A stretch of DNA of 64,000 nucleotides from Promethearchaeota archaeon (GCA_014728035.1 WJMJ01000101.1:57358-121357), one strand, 5' to 3'; shown: positions 52,753 through 61,556, counted from the first letter of the stretch. The notes: generated by a model from the sequence alone, not told the origin. Program-made: numbers and translations.

Positions 52753-53229
52753 TCAACTACGTCTCATCAATTCTGACTTCGATAACGTTACGAAATCATT
52801 TATTGCCACCATTGTTCTATGATCTTCAGACCAGTCTTCATATATAATTTTACCAGACCAATTGTGGTCTAGTATGAACTGTTGAACTATGCTGAGATCA
52901 CCGGTAAAATCTGTTACGTCCACACCCACCACATCCCCAAATTTAGATATTCTAATCCATTTAGATCGTATCTTTTCATATGCCTTTAGTAAATTGGTAT
53001 CATTATCTGGATATTCTGCTGTTTCATATAGTTGCTTTAAAGCCGATTGCTCTTCGTCTGTCAACTTGAATAATTCTTTGTTTTCATAGGCATATATGAA
53101 TCCAATATGGTCATTTGATCCATCACCAATATCCTCTGATATATTTATTACATCGCCACTCATTCTATTAATAAAGTATGCTTTGCGATCTACCATATTG
53201 ATCGCTTCGTGTAACTTTTCTTCGAACAT
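52753..53229 (-). CDS. Hypothetical protein (158 aa)
   Basis: ATG 53229. It is an acidic alpha/beta protein with no motif. It is first in the minus-strand operon, with the cold-shock gene immediately downstream. The divergent gap 53230-53326 has two copies of ATTGTATCCTCA near 53233-53256, a possible regulatory repeat. Confidence 0.6.
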   Translation of the reverse strand: MFEEKLHEAINMVDRKAYFINRMSGDVINISEDIGDGSNDHIGFIYAYENKELFKLTDEEQSALKQLYETAEYPDNDTNLLKAYEKIRSKWIRISKFGDVVGVDVTDFTGDLSIVQQFILDHNWSGKIIYEDWSEDHRTMVAINDFVTLSKSELMRRS

Positions 53230-53326
53230 AATATTGTATCCTCATGATTGTATCCTCACTCTGTATATATCTTTTCCTTGATGATTGTGACTAGTATTGT
53301 CAAATATATTGGTAAGGAGATAGATT

Positions 53327-54757
53327 ATGGATGTTGTAGCCAGATTATCTGGTGTGGTCGCTTATGCCGATGGTTCACATCAATCATTTGCTGTAATGAT
53401 GGACGATGAGGGCAGAATATCATATAATGACAGCACGGAATCCAATGATGCAATCGCCCAGGCGCAGGATGATACCACTTGGCTTCAGGATATGATGAAT
53501 TTGCTTGTGTATAATATCCCTTATCTATTCGGTCTGAAGGGACTCAAGTTCTACGGGATAACCAGCAGTAGCTCGTCAAGCATGTCATCAAGCCTATCAT
53601 CAAGCAGCTTATCAAGTAGTTCTAGTACTTCATCATCAAGTTCGTTATCTAGTTCAAGTTCGTCCTCCAGCTTGATATCAAGTAGTAGCTCATCAAGCCT
53701 ATCTTCAAGCTCATTATCGAGCAGTATTAGTTCAAGTAGCTCATCCAGTTATAGCTCAAGTTCATCCTCATCAAGTGTGATATCAAGTTCGAGTTCAAGC
53801 TCGTCATTGTCCTCATCTAGTTCATTGTCCAGTTCTCTATCTAGCTCAAGCTCTAGTTTGTCGAGTAGTTCTTCAAGTTCACAGTCATCATCTAGCTCAT
53901 TATCGTCATCTAGTTCATCATCTAGCTCGTCCAGTTCACAAATATCTAGTTCATCAAGTTCATTGTCTAGTTCAAGCTCGTTATCTAGTTCGTCTAGTTC
54001 TAGCCTTTCTAGCTCAAGTTCTAGCCTATCAAGCAGTTCATCTAGCTCTCAATCATCGTCTAGTTCTTCATCGTCAAGTAGTAGTAAGACCATACTGTGG
54101 GGCGGCGATAGCACATTGATCGCCCAAGAATCTAATATAAAATTGTATTTCCCATTTGAAGAATCTGCTGATCCATATTATGATGCAGTAAATGGTACAG
54201 AAACTCTCACAGATGCCGGTGGTGGTACTTCATTGGATGTTGCTGGTAAAGTTGGTAGAGCGGTAAGAGTACGTCATAGCTCAACACCACCAACAGATAT
54301 TATCAACACATGGGGCAGCGATTATATTGCTGCCAGCGATGACGCTACATGGAGTTTTTGGTTACGTACACCATCGAGTGGGACTGGAACTTTCATGTAT
54401 ATATTTTACCCGGCAACGGGGTATGTCCTTATTCCAGTTGCGGCCACATCAGTAAATATCTCTGATGATAATGGGCAGACTTATAATTTCTCAATACCAG
54501 CGATTGACGATGATGGATGGCATTGCTTCAGTTTGGTGATGCCCAATGCGTCAAATGCTACTCTATATATGGATGGATCATTACAGGACACAGCGGATAA
54601 GGTTCTTGAATTTCCCATCTCATCCGGTGATGCAATGGATATTGGAACTAGTTCTAGATATAATGCTGATCTTGATAGTTTTGGTATTTGGGCTAGTGCC
54701 TGGGGATTATCAGAACACCAAGCGTTTTATAATAGTGGCTCCGGGATAGCACGCTAA
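53327..54757 (+). CDS. Ser-tract protein with C-terminal LamG-like domain (476 aa)
   Basis: ATG 53327 with TAAGGAGATAGATT upstream. Residues 1-78 form a small alpha/beta domain (ARLSGVVAYADGS, then WLQDMMNLL), probably for virion attachment. Residues 80-253 are a tract nearly all Ser, with regularly interspersed Leu and some Ile, Tyr, Val and Gln. The C-terminal part (254-476) has LYFPFEESAD, then TWSFWLRTPSSGTG, then GWHCFSLVM and TLYMDGSLQD. This is a LamG/concanavalin-like jelly roll for carbohydrate binding. It is probably a surface fibre. The Ser tract could be an O-glycosylated rod. Confidence 0.78.
   Translation: MDVVARLSGVVAYADGSHQSFAVMMDDEGRISYNDSTESNDAIAQAQDDTTWLQDMMNLLVYNIPYLFGLKGLKFYGITSSSSSSMSSSLSSSSLSSSSSTSSSSSLSSSSSSSSLISSSSSSSLSSSSLSSSISSSSSSSYSSSSSSSSVISSSSSSSSLSSSSSLSSSLSSSSSSLSSSSSSSQSSSSSLSSSSSSSSSSSSQISSSSSSLSSSSSLSSSSSSSLSSSSSSLSSSSSSSQSSSSSSSSSSSKTILWGGDSTLIAQESNIKLYFPFEESADPYYDAVNGTETLTDAGGGTSLDVAGKVGRAVRVRHSSTPPTDIINTWGSDYIAASDDATWSFWLRTPSSGTGTFMYIFYPATGYVLIPVAATSVNISDDNGQTYNFSIPAIDDDGWHCFSLVMPNASNATLYMDGSLQDTADKVLEFPISSGDAMDIGTSSRYNADLDSFGIWASAWGLSEHQAFYNSGSGIAR
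53564..54086 (+). repeat. Low-complexity Ser-codon tract 3
   Basis: About 174 codons of mixed TCA/TCT/TCG/AGT/AGC with scattered Leu (often CTA, TTA or TTG) and a few other residues, within the 53327 gene. Direct repeats of varying length give a low-complexity block. Minus-strand frames across it are artefacts. Confidence 0.85.
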
Positions 54758-54773
54758 CCTAATCGGATTATAA

Positions 54774-57065
54774 ATGATATTTTACAATAATAATCCATAC
54801 TATCTCTATCTGATTGATGGAGATGGCAATGATATCCGATTGCCACCCAAATCCGTGGCTGAATTATCATCATTTTTCTTACGTTATGTGCCCAACCAAT
54901 TAAGTTTAAACCAGGATGATCTTGATCCCTATATAATAACTTCTATTGAAGTCGGTCAGGAAGTTATTATTTATAGTTCCAATTTATCAATAGACGGTTT
55001 ACGTTGTGTTGTTGTGGATAGGGATGAGGTTAATTACGCAGTAAATATTCCTGATGTGGGCAGAGTGTGGTTTCCATATCAAGTGGTGGCATTACCTTCA
55101 ACAAGTAGTTCTAGTTCTTCTAGTAGCCTAAGTAGTTCTTCGAGTTCATCTTCAAGCTCATCTAGCCTATCAAGCTCAAGTTCATTATCTAGCTCATCTA
55201 GTTCGTCTAGCTCAAGCTTTTCTAGCTCAAGTTCATTGTCTAGTAGCTCATCATCGAGCAGCTTGAGTTCTAGCTCATCATACTCTAGTTCATCATTTTC
55301 TTCTAGTAGTTCATTATCATCCTCGTCTAGCTCCTACTCTTCATCATCTTCTTCTAGTAGTTCTTTGTCATCCTCGTCTAGCTCCTACTCTTCATCATCT
55401 TCTTCTAGTAGTTCTTTGTCATCTTCATCAAGTTCATCAAGTAGTTCACTATCATCATCCTATTCTTCATCTAGTAGTTCAAGTAGAAGATCATCATCCT
55501 CGTCTAGCATAAGCTCTTCTAGTTCATCAAGTAGTTCATTATCATCCTCGTCAAGTTCATCTTCTTCATCCTACTCATCATCTAGTAGTAGAGTATCGTC
55601 ATCTAGTTCTAGTTTTAGTTCTTCGTCTTCATCAAGTAGTTCATTATCATCTTCATCAAGTTCATCAAGTAGTTCACTATCATCATCGTCAAGCTCATCG
55701 TCATCATCCTATTCTTCATCTAGTAGTTCGAGTAGGATATCATCGTCTAGTTCTAAATCGTCATCAAGTTCTAGTCTAAGTTCCTCAAGCTCGTCTTCAT
55801 CAAGTAGCTCATTATCATCTTCGAGTAGCTCATTATCATCATCGTCAAGCTCATCTTCTTCATCATATTCATCATCTAGCTCGTCTAGTAGGAGATCGTC
55901 ATCTAGTTCCAGCCTGAGTTCATCATCTTCCTCATCATTGTCTTCATCATCTAGCTCGTCAAGTTATTCTAGCTCAAGTAGTTCATCAAGTTCTCAGTCA
56001 AGTTCTTCTAGCTCGTCAAGTTATTCTAGTTCAAGTAGTAGGAGATCGTCATCTAGTTCAAGTCTGAGTTCATCATCTTCTTCAAGTAGCTCATTATCTT
56101 CCTCATCTTCGTCCTACTCTTCATCTAGTAGTTCAAGTAGTTCATTATCATCCTCGTCAAGCTCATCATCATACTCTAGTAGTTCAAGTAGAAGATCGTC
56201 ATCATCGTCTAGCCTAAGTTCTTCAAGCTCGTCTTCATCAAGTAGTTCATTATCATCTTCGTCAAGCTCTCTTAGTAGTTCAATATCAAGTAGTTCAAGT
56301 TCTAGTCTATCCTCATCAAGTAGTAGTTCTAGCTTATCTAGTTCAAGTAGTTCTAGCCTGTCCTCATCAAGTAGTAGTTCTAGTTCCAGTCTATCTAGTT
56401 CGAGCAGTTCAAGTGCAACAGTTGTTATTCCAGGTGATCTTATAAGTTCAGATTTCACGTCAGATAGAATTTATGTTCATGATGGCATTACTTCTACAGT
56501 AAATGATAGCTTTGCGGCACCAAATAACACAATTGGTGATATGGCCTTTGATGGTACCAATCTTATGAGTTGTGGTGAGGCTGGATCGACAGATAGAATA
56601 TATGTACATAATGGTATTTCTGTAACTATAAGCAATAGTTTTGCTGCTCCAGCATCTGGTCCTAAGGGGCTAACATATACTGGCACAGATTTAATAAGTG
56701 CAGATAGACCATCTGGTGTTATTTATATTCATGATGGTATTTCAAGTACTATACAAAGTAGTTATGCTGGGCCAGATGCCTATATGTCAGGTCTTGCATG
56801 GGATGGTGATAATTTAATTTCATGTGGATATAATAGTGATAAGGTTTATATCCACAATGGAACCTCCTCAACCATAACTAATAGCTTTTCTACACCAGGA
56901 TCAGTGCCGTATGGTCTTACATATGACGGAAATCATTTGATAAGTTGTGATTATGGAACTAACAGAATATATATTCATAGCGGAATAACTTCTACAATTT
57001 CCAACAGTTTTGCAGCACCTAACAATGATCCGAGTGGATTAACATTTAGTGGAGGACCATTATAA
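54774..57065 (+). CDS. Giant Ser-tract protein with propeller-like C-terminus (763 aa)
   Basis: ATG 54774. The N-terminal about 108 residues form a beta-rich domain (DGDGNDIRLPP; VGRVWFPYQVV). Residues 110-546 are a Ser tract of over 400 residues with Leu, Tyr, Phe, Arg (often Arg-Arg), Gln and Ile at intervals. Residues 547-763 are five repeats of about 43 residues (RIYVHDGITSTVNDSF, then GLTYDGNHLISC). These are the same blades as the 20508 product, so they may form a five- or six-bladed propeller. It is a probable long surface rod carrying a binding head. It lies between the second glycan cassette and a GT2-like gene, which supports glycosylation of the tract. Confidence 0.78.
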   Translation: MIFYNNNPYYLYLIDGDGNDIRLPPKSVAELSSFFLRYVPNQLSLNQDDLDPYIITSIEVGQEVIIYSSNLSIDGLRCVVVDRDEVNYAVNIPDVGRVWFPYQVVALPSTSSSSSSSSLSSSSSSSSSSSSLSSSSSLSSSSSSSSSSFSSSSSLSSSSSSSSLSSSSSYSSSSFSSSSSLSSSSSSYSSSSSSSSSLSSSSSSYSSSSSSSSSLSSSSSSSSSSLSSSYSSSSSSSRRSSSSSSISSSSSSSSSLSSSSSSSSSSYSSSSSRVSSSSSSFSSSSSSSSSLSSSSSSSSSSLSSSSSSSSSSYSSSSSSSRISSSSSKSSSSSSLSSSSSSSSSSSLSSSSSSLSSSSSSSSSSYSSSSSSSRRSSSSSSLSSSSSSSLSSSSSSSSYSSSSSSSSSQSSSSSSSSYSSSSSRRSSSSSSLSSSSSSSSSLSSSSSSYSSSSSSSSSLSSSSSSSSYSSSSSRRSSSSSSLSSSSSSSSSSSLSSSSSSLSSSISSSSSSSLSSSSSSSSLSSSSSSSLSSSSSSSSSSLSSSSSSSATVVIPGDLISSDFTSDRIYVHDGITSTVNDSFAAPNNTIGDMAFDGTNLMSCGEAGSTDRIYVHNGISVTISNSFAAPASGPKGLTYTGTDLISADRPSGVIYIHDGISSTIQSSYAGPDAYMSGLAWDGDNLISCGYNSDKVYIHNGTSSTITNSFSTPGSVPYGLTYDGNHLISCDYGTNRIYIHSGITSTISNSFAAPNNDPSGLTFSGGPL
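55102..56413 (+). repeat. Low-complexity Ser-codon tract 4, about 1.3 kb
   Basis: The longest tract in the window. Near-repeats such as the stretches at about 55305-55360 and 55360-55420 (TCATCCTCGTCTAGCTCCTA) show recent tandem duplication. The block carries mixed codons and interspersed TTA/TTG/CTA, TAC/TAT and AGA/AGG. Length variation between related genomes is expected. Confidence 0.85.
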
Positions 57066-57370
57066 TGAAATTATGTAAGGTAAAAATCCGCAAGATAAGA
57101 GATGAAAATGATACTCAATGCCAATTTGTATATCCCGACGGTTATAGCGCTAAAATTATCAAACCATTTGCTTATGAAAATCGTGGCAATGAGTATGAAC
57201 ATTGCCTTGCCGAGGTACCAGATGATTTTATATTCTCTAATGATATGGCAGAGATAGATCCCTATACTGCCAAATTACTAGTACATGAATGGGCAGACAA
57301 TGATAAGGACATTTCCTCAGAGATAGATAGAGATAATCTCAAAATATCTAAGGAGAAGTATTGCAAGTAA
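57065..57370 (+). CDS. Hypothetical protein (101 aa)
   Basis: ATG 57065 overlaps the preceding TAA by one base. It is a small alpha/beta protein with an acidic middle. It sits between the giant Ser-tract gene and a glycosyltransferase, whose TTG start overlaps its end by ten bases. No family is recognised. It may be a chaperone for its neighbours. Confidence 0.6.
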   Translation: MKLCKVKIRKIRDENDTQCQFVYPDGYSAKIIKPFAYENRGNEYEHCLAEVPDDFIFSNDMAEIDPYTAKLLVHEWADNDKDISSEIDRDNLKISKEKYCK

Positions 57371-57915
57371 TGATTGGCGTGCCCAATATGGGCATGATAA
57401 GTTCTGGCTTGGCGTCCTGGTTGATGACTCATGAAAGATTTGGTCATGACACCAAGATAATACCAATGCAATCATCAATATTTAGGCCATTGACCAAAAA
57501 CCGCAATTATATTAGAGATGTGTTTCTAGATTCTGGGTTTGATTTTTGTTTGCAGTTGGATAATGATATCATACCATGTGATAATCTTATTAATATGGTA
57601 GATAATGATGTAGATATATGTAGTGCACATTTGAGAACTGTAAAAAATTCTCAATTGATGACACTATGTATGCATGAAAGAGACGATGGTTATATACCAC
57701 AGAATGTTGGGAATGGGTTAGTGGAGTGTGATGCTATTGGCGGTGGGTGTATGCTTATCAAACGCGAAGTGTTGGAAAAGGTTGAATTTCCATATATAAC
57801 CAATGAATGTGCTTCCGAAGATTTTGGGTTTTGTAAACGGGCAAAAGAGTCAGGATTTAAAGTATATATGGATTTCAGATTTAAATGCAGTCATTATACT
57901 ATGTGTTATCTCTAG
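57361..57915 (+). CDS. GT2/GT-A-type glycosyltransferase (184 aa)
   Basis: TTG 57361 is preferred because AAGGAG lies five bases upstream; an in-frame ATG is at 57370. MIGVPNMGMISS (4-15), CLQLDNDIIP (63-72; DND metal site) and IGGGCMLIKREVLEKV, with a later EDFGFCKRAKESGFK segment, match compact GT2-like enzymes. It is short but complete. It stands directly behind the giant Ser-tract gene and could be the dedicated transferase that starts glycosylation, which is inference. Confidence 0.72.
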   Translation: MQVMIGVPNMGMISSGLASWLMTHERFGHDTKIIPMQSSIFRPLTKNRNYIRDVFLDSGFDFCLQLDNDIIPCDNLINMVDNDVDICSAHLRTVKNSQLMTLCMHERDDGYIPQNVGNGLVECDAIGGGCMLIKREVLEKVEFPYITNECASEDFGFCKRAKESGFKVYMDFRFKCSHYTMCYL

Positions 57916-58033
57916 GATCTTCGCTATAATTTCTGTTAATCCATTCTACTTCTAATTTCCATTTCTCTCGCTCTTTCTTCTTGGTGTGTATTTCCTTTAT
58001 TTTCTTTAATCTTCTACGTTTTTTGGTCTTCAT
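57899..58033 (-). CDS. Very small basic protein (44 aa)
   Basis: ATG 58033 with AAGGAAATAC upstream and a TAG at 57899-57901. Lys and Arg make up a large fraction (KTKKRRRLKKIKE). It overlaps the M28 peptidase stop by 20 bases and the convergent glycosyltransferase by 17. It may be a nucleic-acid-binding peptide. Confidence is limited by size. Confidence 0.4.
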   Translation of the reverse strand: MKTKKRRRLKKIKEIHTKKKEREKWKLEVEWINRNYSEDPRDNT

Positions 58034-58679
58034 GTATTTCCTTCGAGGAAAGTATTAATGTATATATCCAGTCTACCATCATCAACATTGTACTGTCCTG
58101 AATCTTATCAGGAGTATCATAAACTGTGTGTAATTCTCTCCAAATCATGTGGCTATCTAGTTGATCTTCCGGCAACACACTTATAAGTGATGCTTTGTGG
58201 TTATTTAATGACAAGGCATAATCATCTGATGGTGGGGTGTAATGATTCAACACATCACTTGGAAGATAATCACCATGGCCAATAATGGTGTCGCCAATAC
58301 CACACACATCTAGCACCAAAATATGTGGTGATCCTTTGAGATCCATACCAAAAACATAAGAACCCATGTCTTCTATACGACCATTGCACAACTGTTCTTC
58401 TTGATCGAACAGAACTACGGCAGAATTCTGGTGTCCCTCGATTGCATGTTCCAAACAGACCACCACTGATGCTGTATTATCGTTGGCACCAACTGAATTT
58501 GTGACCACATCATAATGCGCACAGAAACAGAAATCAGCATTATCTGGGTCACCAATGATGACATTACATCCACAATGATATGGTTGTAGAGTGAACTTGA
58601 TACGATTTGTACATAGATATCCAATTATGCAACCCAGTCTATTTCGGGTACTGCACAATTCTTCCAACAGAGTTCTCAT
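58014..58679 (-). CDS. M28-type zinc aminopeptidase (221 aa)
   Basis: ATG 58679 is preferred over the 58760 start, which would run through the previous gene. AHYDVVTNSVGANDNTAS (54-71) gives the H and D metal ligands with the Asp-Asn-x-Ala-x-G-like region, LFDQEEQLC (90-98) the catalytic/ligand Glu pair, and VLDVCGIGD the next ligand. A C-terminal HTVYDTPDKI holds a final His. This fits a compact peptidase M28 (aminopeptidase or carboxypeptidase). It has no signal peptide. Its role in a phage is unclear. Confidence 0.78.
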   Translation of the reverse strand: MRTLLEELCSTRNRLGCIIGYLCTNRIKFTLQPYHCGCNVIIGDPDNADFCFCAHYDVVTNSVGANDNTASVVVCLEHAIEGHQNSAVVLFDQEEQLCNGRIEDMGSYVFGMDLKGSPHILVLDVCGIGDTIIGHGDYLPSDVLNHYTPPSDDYALSLNNHKASLISVLPEDQLDSHMIWRELHTVYDTPDKIQDSTMLMMVDWIYTLILSSKEIHEDQKT

Positions 58680-58686
58680 ATGTCCA

Positions 58687-59409
58687 TTATACAAGATCAA
58701 GAAGAATCTCCTCCAATTGTGATGTGCCACCATATACAAGTTTGGTTTTATTCTTGCCAAATTTCATAATCTTGTTATTCAGAGCATGGGAAATGAACTT
58801 CGTCATTACAAGCACATGATCAACCTGATTAACAAGCTTCGGAATCTGTTTGAGATTTTTGGTGTTTTTGTCTGAGCTTATGTATGACAGTGACAATGAT
58901 TGGCTGAATATATTGTGTATCTCGCTGGCTTGTCTGTCTAGTAAACCAACAATCAACACCTTCTGCTGTGGCTCTATCTTGGGCTTGATCAGTTGCGATG
59001 CGGCATTAGTCAGATTCTTACTTAAGGATGTAATAACATGAGATGAGATTTGTTCAATTACCCTACAAGATACTTTAGATGATATTTGCTCCACGATTCT
59101 GTTCTTCAACTCGTCTAAGAGTTGTGTGTCGGTAAATTGGTCGAGAGTGTATTCGACCTCTACCTCTGGACTGGTTTGTTGTGCTTTATCTTTCTCGATC
59201 CAGTCACCTACCATCTGCTTTAACCATGGTACACTTGTACAAGCTACTATTCTTCTATGTCTATCTGATGGTAGTACTGCTTTTTGTGCACGCGACAATT
59301 CACGTAGCCATGAGAACTTCCCACCTGGACACTTCTTTCTGACTTGGGCAACCGATTCAGCGAGTGCCAGTTTTTCTTCTGTGGACCAGTGTACTCTCTT
59401 CTTCGCCAT
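58687..59409 (-). CDS. Putative DNA-binding protein with DUF2325-like C-terminal domain (240 aa)
   Basis: ATG 59409 follows CAAAGGAAATCAT. The N-terminal HWSTEEKLALAES (8-20), then KFSWLRELSRAQK, resembles a small helical DNA-binding domain of Myb/SANT-like or HTH type. The C-terminal KVLIVGLLDRQASEIHNIF, then VDHVLVMTKFISHAL, matches DUF2325, a Rossmann-like domain of unknown activity. A helical linker joins them. It may regulate the following peptidase gene. The function is uncertain. Confidence 0.6.
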   Translation of the reverse strand: MAKKRVHWSTEEKLALAESVAQVRKKCPGGKFSWLRELSRAQKAVLPSDRHRRIVACTSVPWLKQMVGDWIEKDKAQQTSPEVEVEYTLDQFTDTQLLDELKNRIVEQISSKVSCRVIEQISSHVITSLSKNLTNAASQLIKPKIEPQQKVLIVGLLDRQASEIHNIFSQSLSLSYISSDKNTKNLKQIPKLVNQVDHVLVMTKFISHALNNKIMKFGKNKTKLVYGGTSQLEEILLDLV

Positions 59410-59453
59410 ATGATTTCCTTTGTGGAAATTGAAATTATTACATATGGCCGTTG

Positions 59454-59699
59454 TCAATGTCGCACAGCAGTATGCATCTCTTCCATGATTTCATTTGTAT
59501 TATGATCACTGCCAACATCACCACCAGAGGCACAGATATTGCCCCCAAATAGCATAGCTTCATAAGTTGTCCATCTTGATCCACATCCACCAAGGTCTTT
59601 TGAACATTCACGACGCCTACGAAACACTGTCCTATTTTCTGTAGGCCTTCCAGTCACCACTACATCCACATTTGTTTTACCGCATACAGGACATTTCAT
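59454..59699 (-). CDS. NrdR-type zinc-ribbon protein (81 aa)
   Basis: ATG 59699 with GTGGGAGAAAAAC upstream. MKCPVCG (1-7), FRRRREC (26-32) and CGSRWTTYEA (39-48) are the zinc-ribbon signature of NrdR-family regulators (C3, C6, C32, C39). The ATP-cone part of NrdR is missing and replaced by a short, His/Met-rich tail. It is therefore a truncated NrdR-like protein or a separate small zinc-ribbon DNA-binding protein. It could bind NrdR boxes of the host, which is inference. Confidence 0.8.
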   Translation of the reverse strand: MKCPVCGKTNVDVVVTGRPTENRTVFRRRRECSKDLGGCGSRWTTYEAMLFGGNICASGGDVGSDHNTNEIMEEMHTAVRH

Positions 59700-59711
59700 G
59701 TTTTTCTCCCA

Positions 59712-60305
59712 CTATTCAATAGAAACATGGAAATCATGTTTCATTGCATCATATGCTTCATCAATACCATAATAACCCCAACAACTGTTGTCATATAGCT
59801 CCACATCGTGGCGATAATCTTCTATGTTATCATACAATTTATTGTCATCTCCATATTTGGCCTTGTATGCTTTAATCACTACGCCATAAACATCACCATT
59901 ACACCACTTTGTGTACACGTCACACGCTTGGTTAGCCCATTCGGACATTTTATTCTGTCTGTCCAGTTGTTTGAGACCCATGCTATCTGCATCGTCTAAA
60001 AGGTACTTGTCTGGTACCCATACCCCGCCCGTATCTACTGTGTCCCATGTGTCTGTGATACGTTCTGATCCGCGCACAAACCAGCGACAAAGGCCATGCT
60101 CATGGTAGGACAGATATATTTTGTCCTCTTCCATCTGCTTCACTTCTTCAGGATCGATGAAATTGCGGTGTTTGTTGCAGAATGAATAAATCGTGCCCAT
60201 AGCATCACTATCTTCGAGTGGGTTGGTTGGGCTATCATCCAATTCAATCAATCGAAACACAATGATGCCATTTTCTGTGACCTCAACATGTTTTTCTACC
60301 GACAT
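59712..60305 (-). CDS. Hypothetical phage protein (197 aa)
   Basis: ATG 60305 with AAGGAGAAGTGAT upstream. It has several Trp and Asp-rich segments and ends in LYDNSCWGYYGIDEAYDAM, a pattern I associate with widespread small phage proteins that carry a 'D-S-C-W-G-x-Y-G' motif. No enzymatic function is assigned. It is part of the minus-strand block. Confidence 0.65.
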   Translation of the reverse strand: MSVEKHVEVTENGIIVFRLIELDDSPTNPLEDSDAMGTIYSFCNKHRNFIDPEEVKQMEEDKIYLSYHEHGLCRWFVRGSERITDTWDTVDTGGVWVPDKYLLDDADSMGLKQLDRQNKMSEWANQACDVYTKWCNGDVYGVVIKAYKAKYGDDNKLYDNIEDYRHDVELYDNSCWGYYGIDEAYDAMKHDFHVSIE

Positions 60306-60322
60306 ATCACTTCTCCTTTTGG

Positions 60323-60487
60323 TTATCTGTTTTTATAATCCTCTGCGATCAGATAAGATGACAAATCACCCTCACCCAGGTACAAACCATTGGCAGTAAA
60401 AGTTTTGCCATTCTCGACAGTGCCAAGCATAAGGCCCTGTGCATTACGTACCTGCTTAGTCTGCCCGTTCTGATTTGTGCTTCCCAT
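60323..60487 (-). CDS. Small hypothetical protein (54 aa)
   Basis: ATG 60487 with AGAGGATTGTTT upstream and TAA at 60323-60325. It is a Gly/Asn-rich product with two short repeats of the form N-G-x-x-L-G. It lies between two supported genes in a stretch with no other frame. No family is recognised. Confidence 0.45.
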   Translation of the reverse strand: MGSTNQNGQTKQVRNAQGLMLGTVENGKTFTANGLYLGEGDLSSYLIAEDYKNR

Positions 60488-60548
60488 AAACAATCCTCTA
60501 ATTCATGTGTTATCAGTATGTTGTTTATCTAGCCATTGTTCCCAGCCA

Positions 60549-61111
60549 TTAGCACGTGCTGACCACGGCCTCCTCCGGAACGCTATCAGGCTCCATCCTC
60601 GTTGTACCAAACTCGTGCATGACCTCTTTGAACCGCTTGGCCAGCGGCTCGGCACGCCGGTCAAGCCACTCGTCCAGGTCGTCCGCGCTCGGCATCTGGT
60701 CGCCCTCGACCTCGCCAAAGATCACCGTGCCCTTAAACGCTTGCTCAGGATCGGGATCCCATGACCTGTCCTTGGGCTTGCCAATCCGGTTAAACCAGTG
60801 CTTGCCGTTCGCCTTGTAGTGCATGGGCACGCCCATCGCGTCCACGAGATGCCACTTGATGAGCGGCTGAAGCTCGGGAAAGTGCCGGGCAATCTCCTCG
60901 TGCAGGCAGCCGCTGTCCTCGACAAACCTGGTGCCCTGCGGTCAATGTTGGCCGTAATCGAAAAGTACGGCAGCTGACTGCCCCGTAAGTGACGCAGCCC
61001 GTAGGTCACCGTGATCCGGTACGTCTCACCGTGCTCGTCGTATCTCAAACTGTCGGTGTTCTTCTTGACCCAGTACTCACGTGTCGCTGTCGTTTTCTTA
61101 AGTGTCGTCAT
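60549..61111 (-). pseudogene. Frameshifted conserved phage protein
   Basis: Two minus-strand frames join into one sensible protein. ATG 61111 (GGAGGAGCAGC upstream) gives MTTLKKTTATREYWV and YFSITANIDR. After about 60938 the other frame continues as GTRFVEDSGCLHEEIARHF, then PLIKWHLVDAMGVPMHYKANG and a C-terminal end at 60549. The joined sequence has the 'GCLHEEIAKHFPEL...WHL...GPMHYxAN' form common in phages. One base appears missing near GACCGCAGGG. It is richer in G+C than most of the window. Either a true pseudogene or a sequencing/assembly error is possible. Confidence 0.7.
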
Positions 61112-61232
61112 GCTGCTCCTCCAGCCAACAGAACTCGGGTCCGCCTTTATGGTTTCATTTGACAATGCTTGCGCACATCTTCCAAAACATCTTTTAAGTA
61201 TAACCTACAGAAGGTATGATTAGAAACTGACA

Positions 61233-61442
61233 TCATCTGCTCCTATGGAATGCCCTGGTTGCCTGTCTCAACATCTCCTTGTTCTCGGGGTGCACCACGA
61301 TCAGATCCGATGTGTTTTTGTGGCTAAATGCCCGGAAGCACACAACTGGCTTTTCCGTTGAACAGTCTTTACACGTTGTTGTGTGCGGAAGAATGTCCAG
61401 TCTACTGCTAGGTATTTCTGATCCACATATTATACAGGTCAT
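61233..61442 (-). CDS. DksA/TraR-type zinc-finger protein (69 aa)
   Basis: ATG 61442 with GAGGAGGACTC upstream. CIICGSEIPSSRLDILPH, then CKDC (C3, C6, C24, C27) is the C4 zinc finger of DksA/TraR proteins, in which the 'I-P-x-x-R' segment is typical. The N-terminal coiled-coil region of DksA is absent, as in short phage TraR-like proteins. Those bind RNA polymerase's secondary channel and mimic DksA-ppGpp, so a transcription-modulating role is plausible. Confidence 0.78.
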   Translation of the reverse strand: MTCIICGSEIPSSRLDILPHTTTCKDCSTEKPVVCFRAFSHKNTSDLIVVHPENKEMLRQATRAFHRSR

Positions 61443-61556
61443 GAGTCCTCCTCTCATAACTTGTATAGCAATTACTATTCCAGAAATACCACTACCGGTT
61501 GTGTGTTTTATTGTGAATCACATACTACGGGTAGGTTGTCCAAGACAGATAAGTCA

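Noticed and set aside
55102..56413. Minus-strand open frames across the Ser tracts (for example 56114-56458 and 16105-16377)
   Set aside because: They read as runs of E, D and L, which is simply the reverse complement of Ser codons. They have no ribosome binding site and no conserved motif.
60503..60718. Minus-strand frame inside the frameshifted gene
   Set aside because: It lies in the GC-rich patch where alternative frames stay open by composition. The 60549 frame has the recognised protein family.
61147..61238. Possible mini-gene after the DksA-type gene
   Set aside because: Re-reading the codons gives a stop after 14 residues, so it is too short to support.
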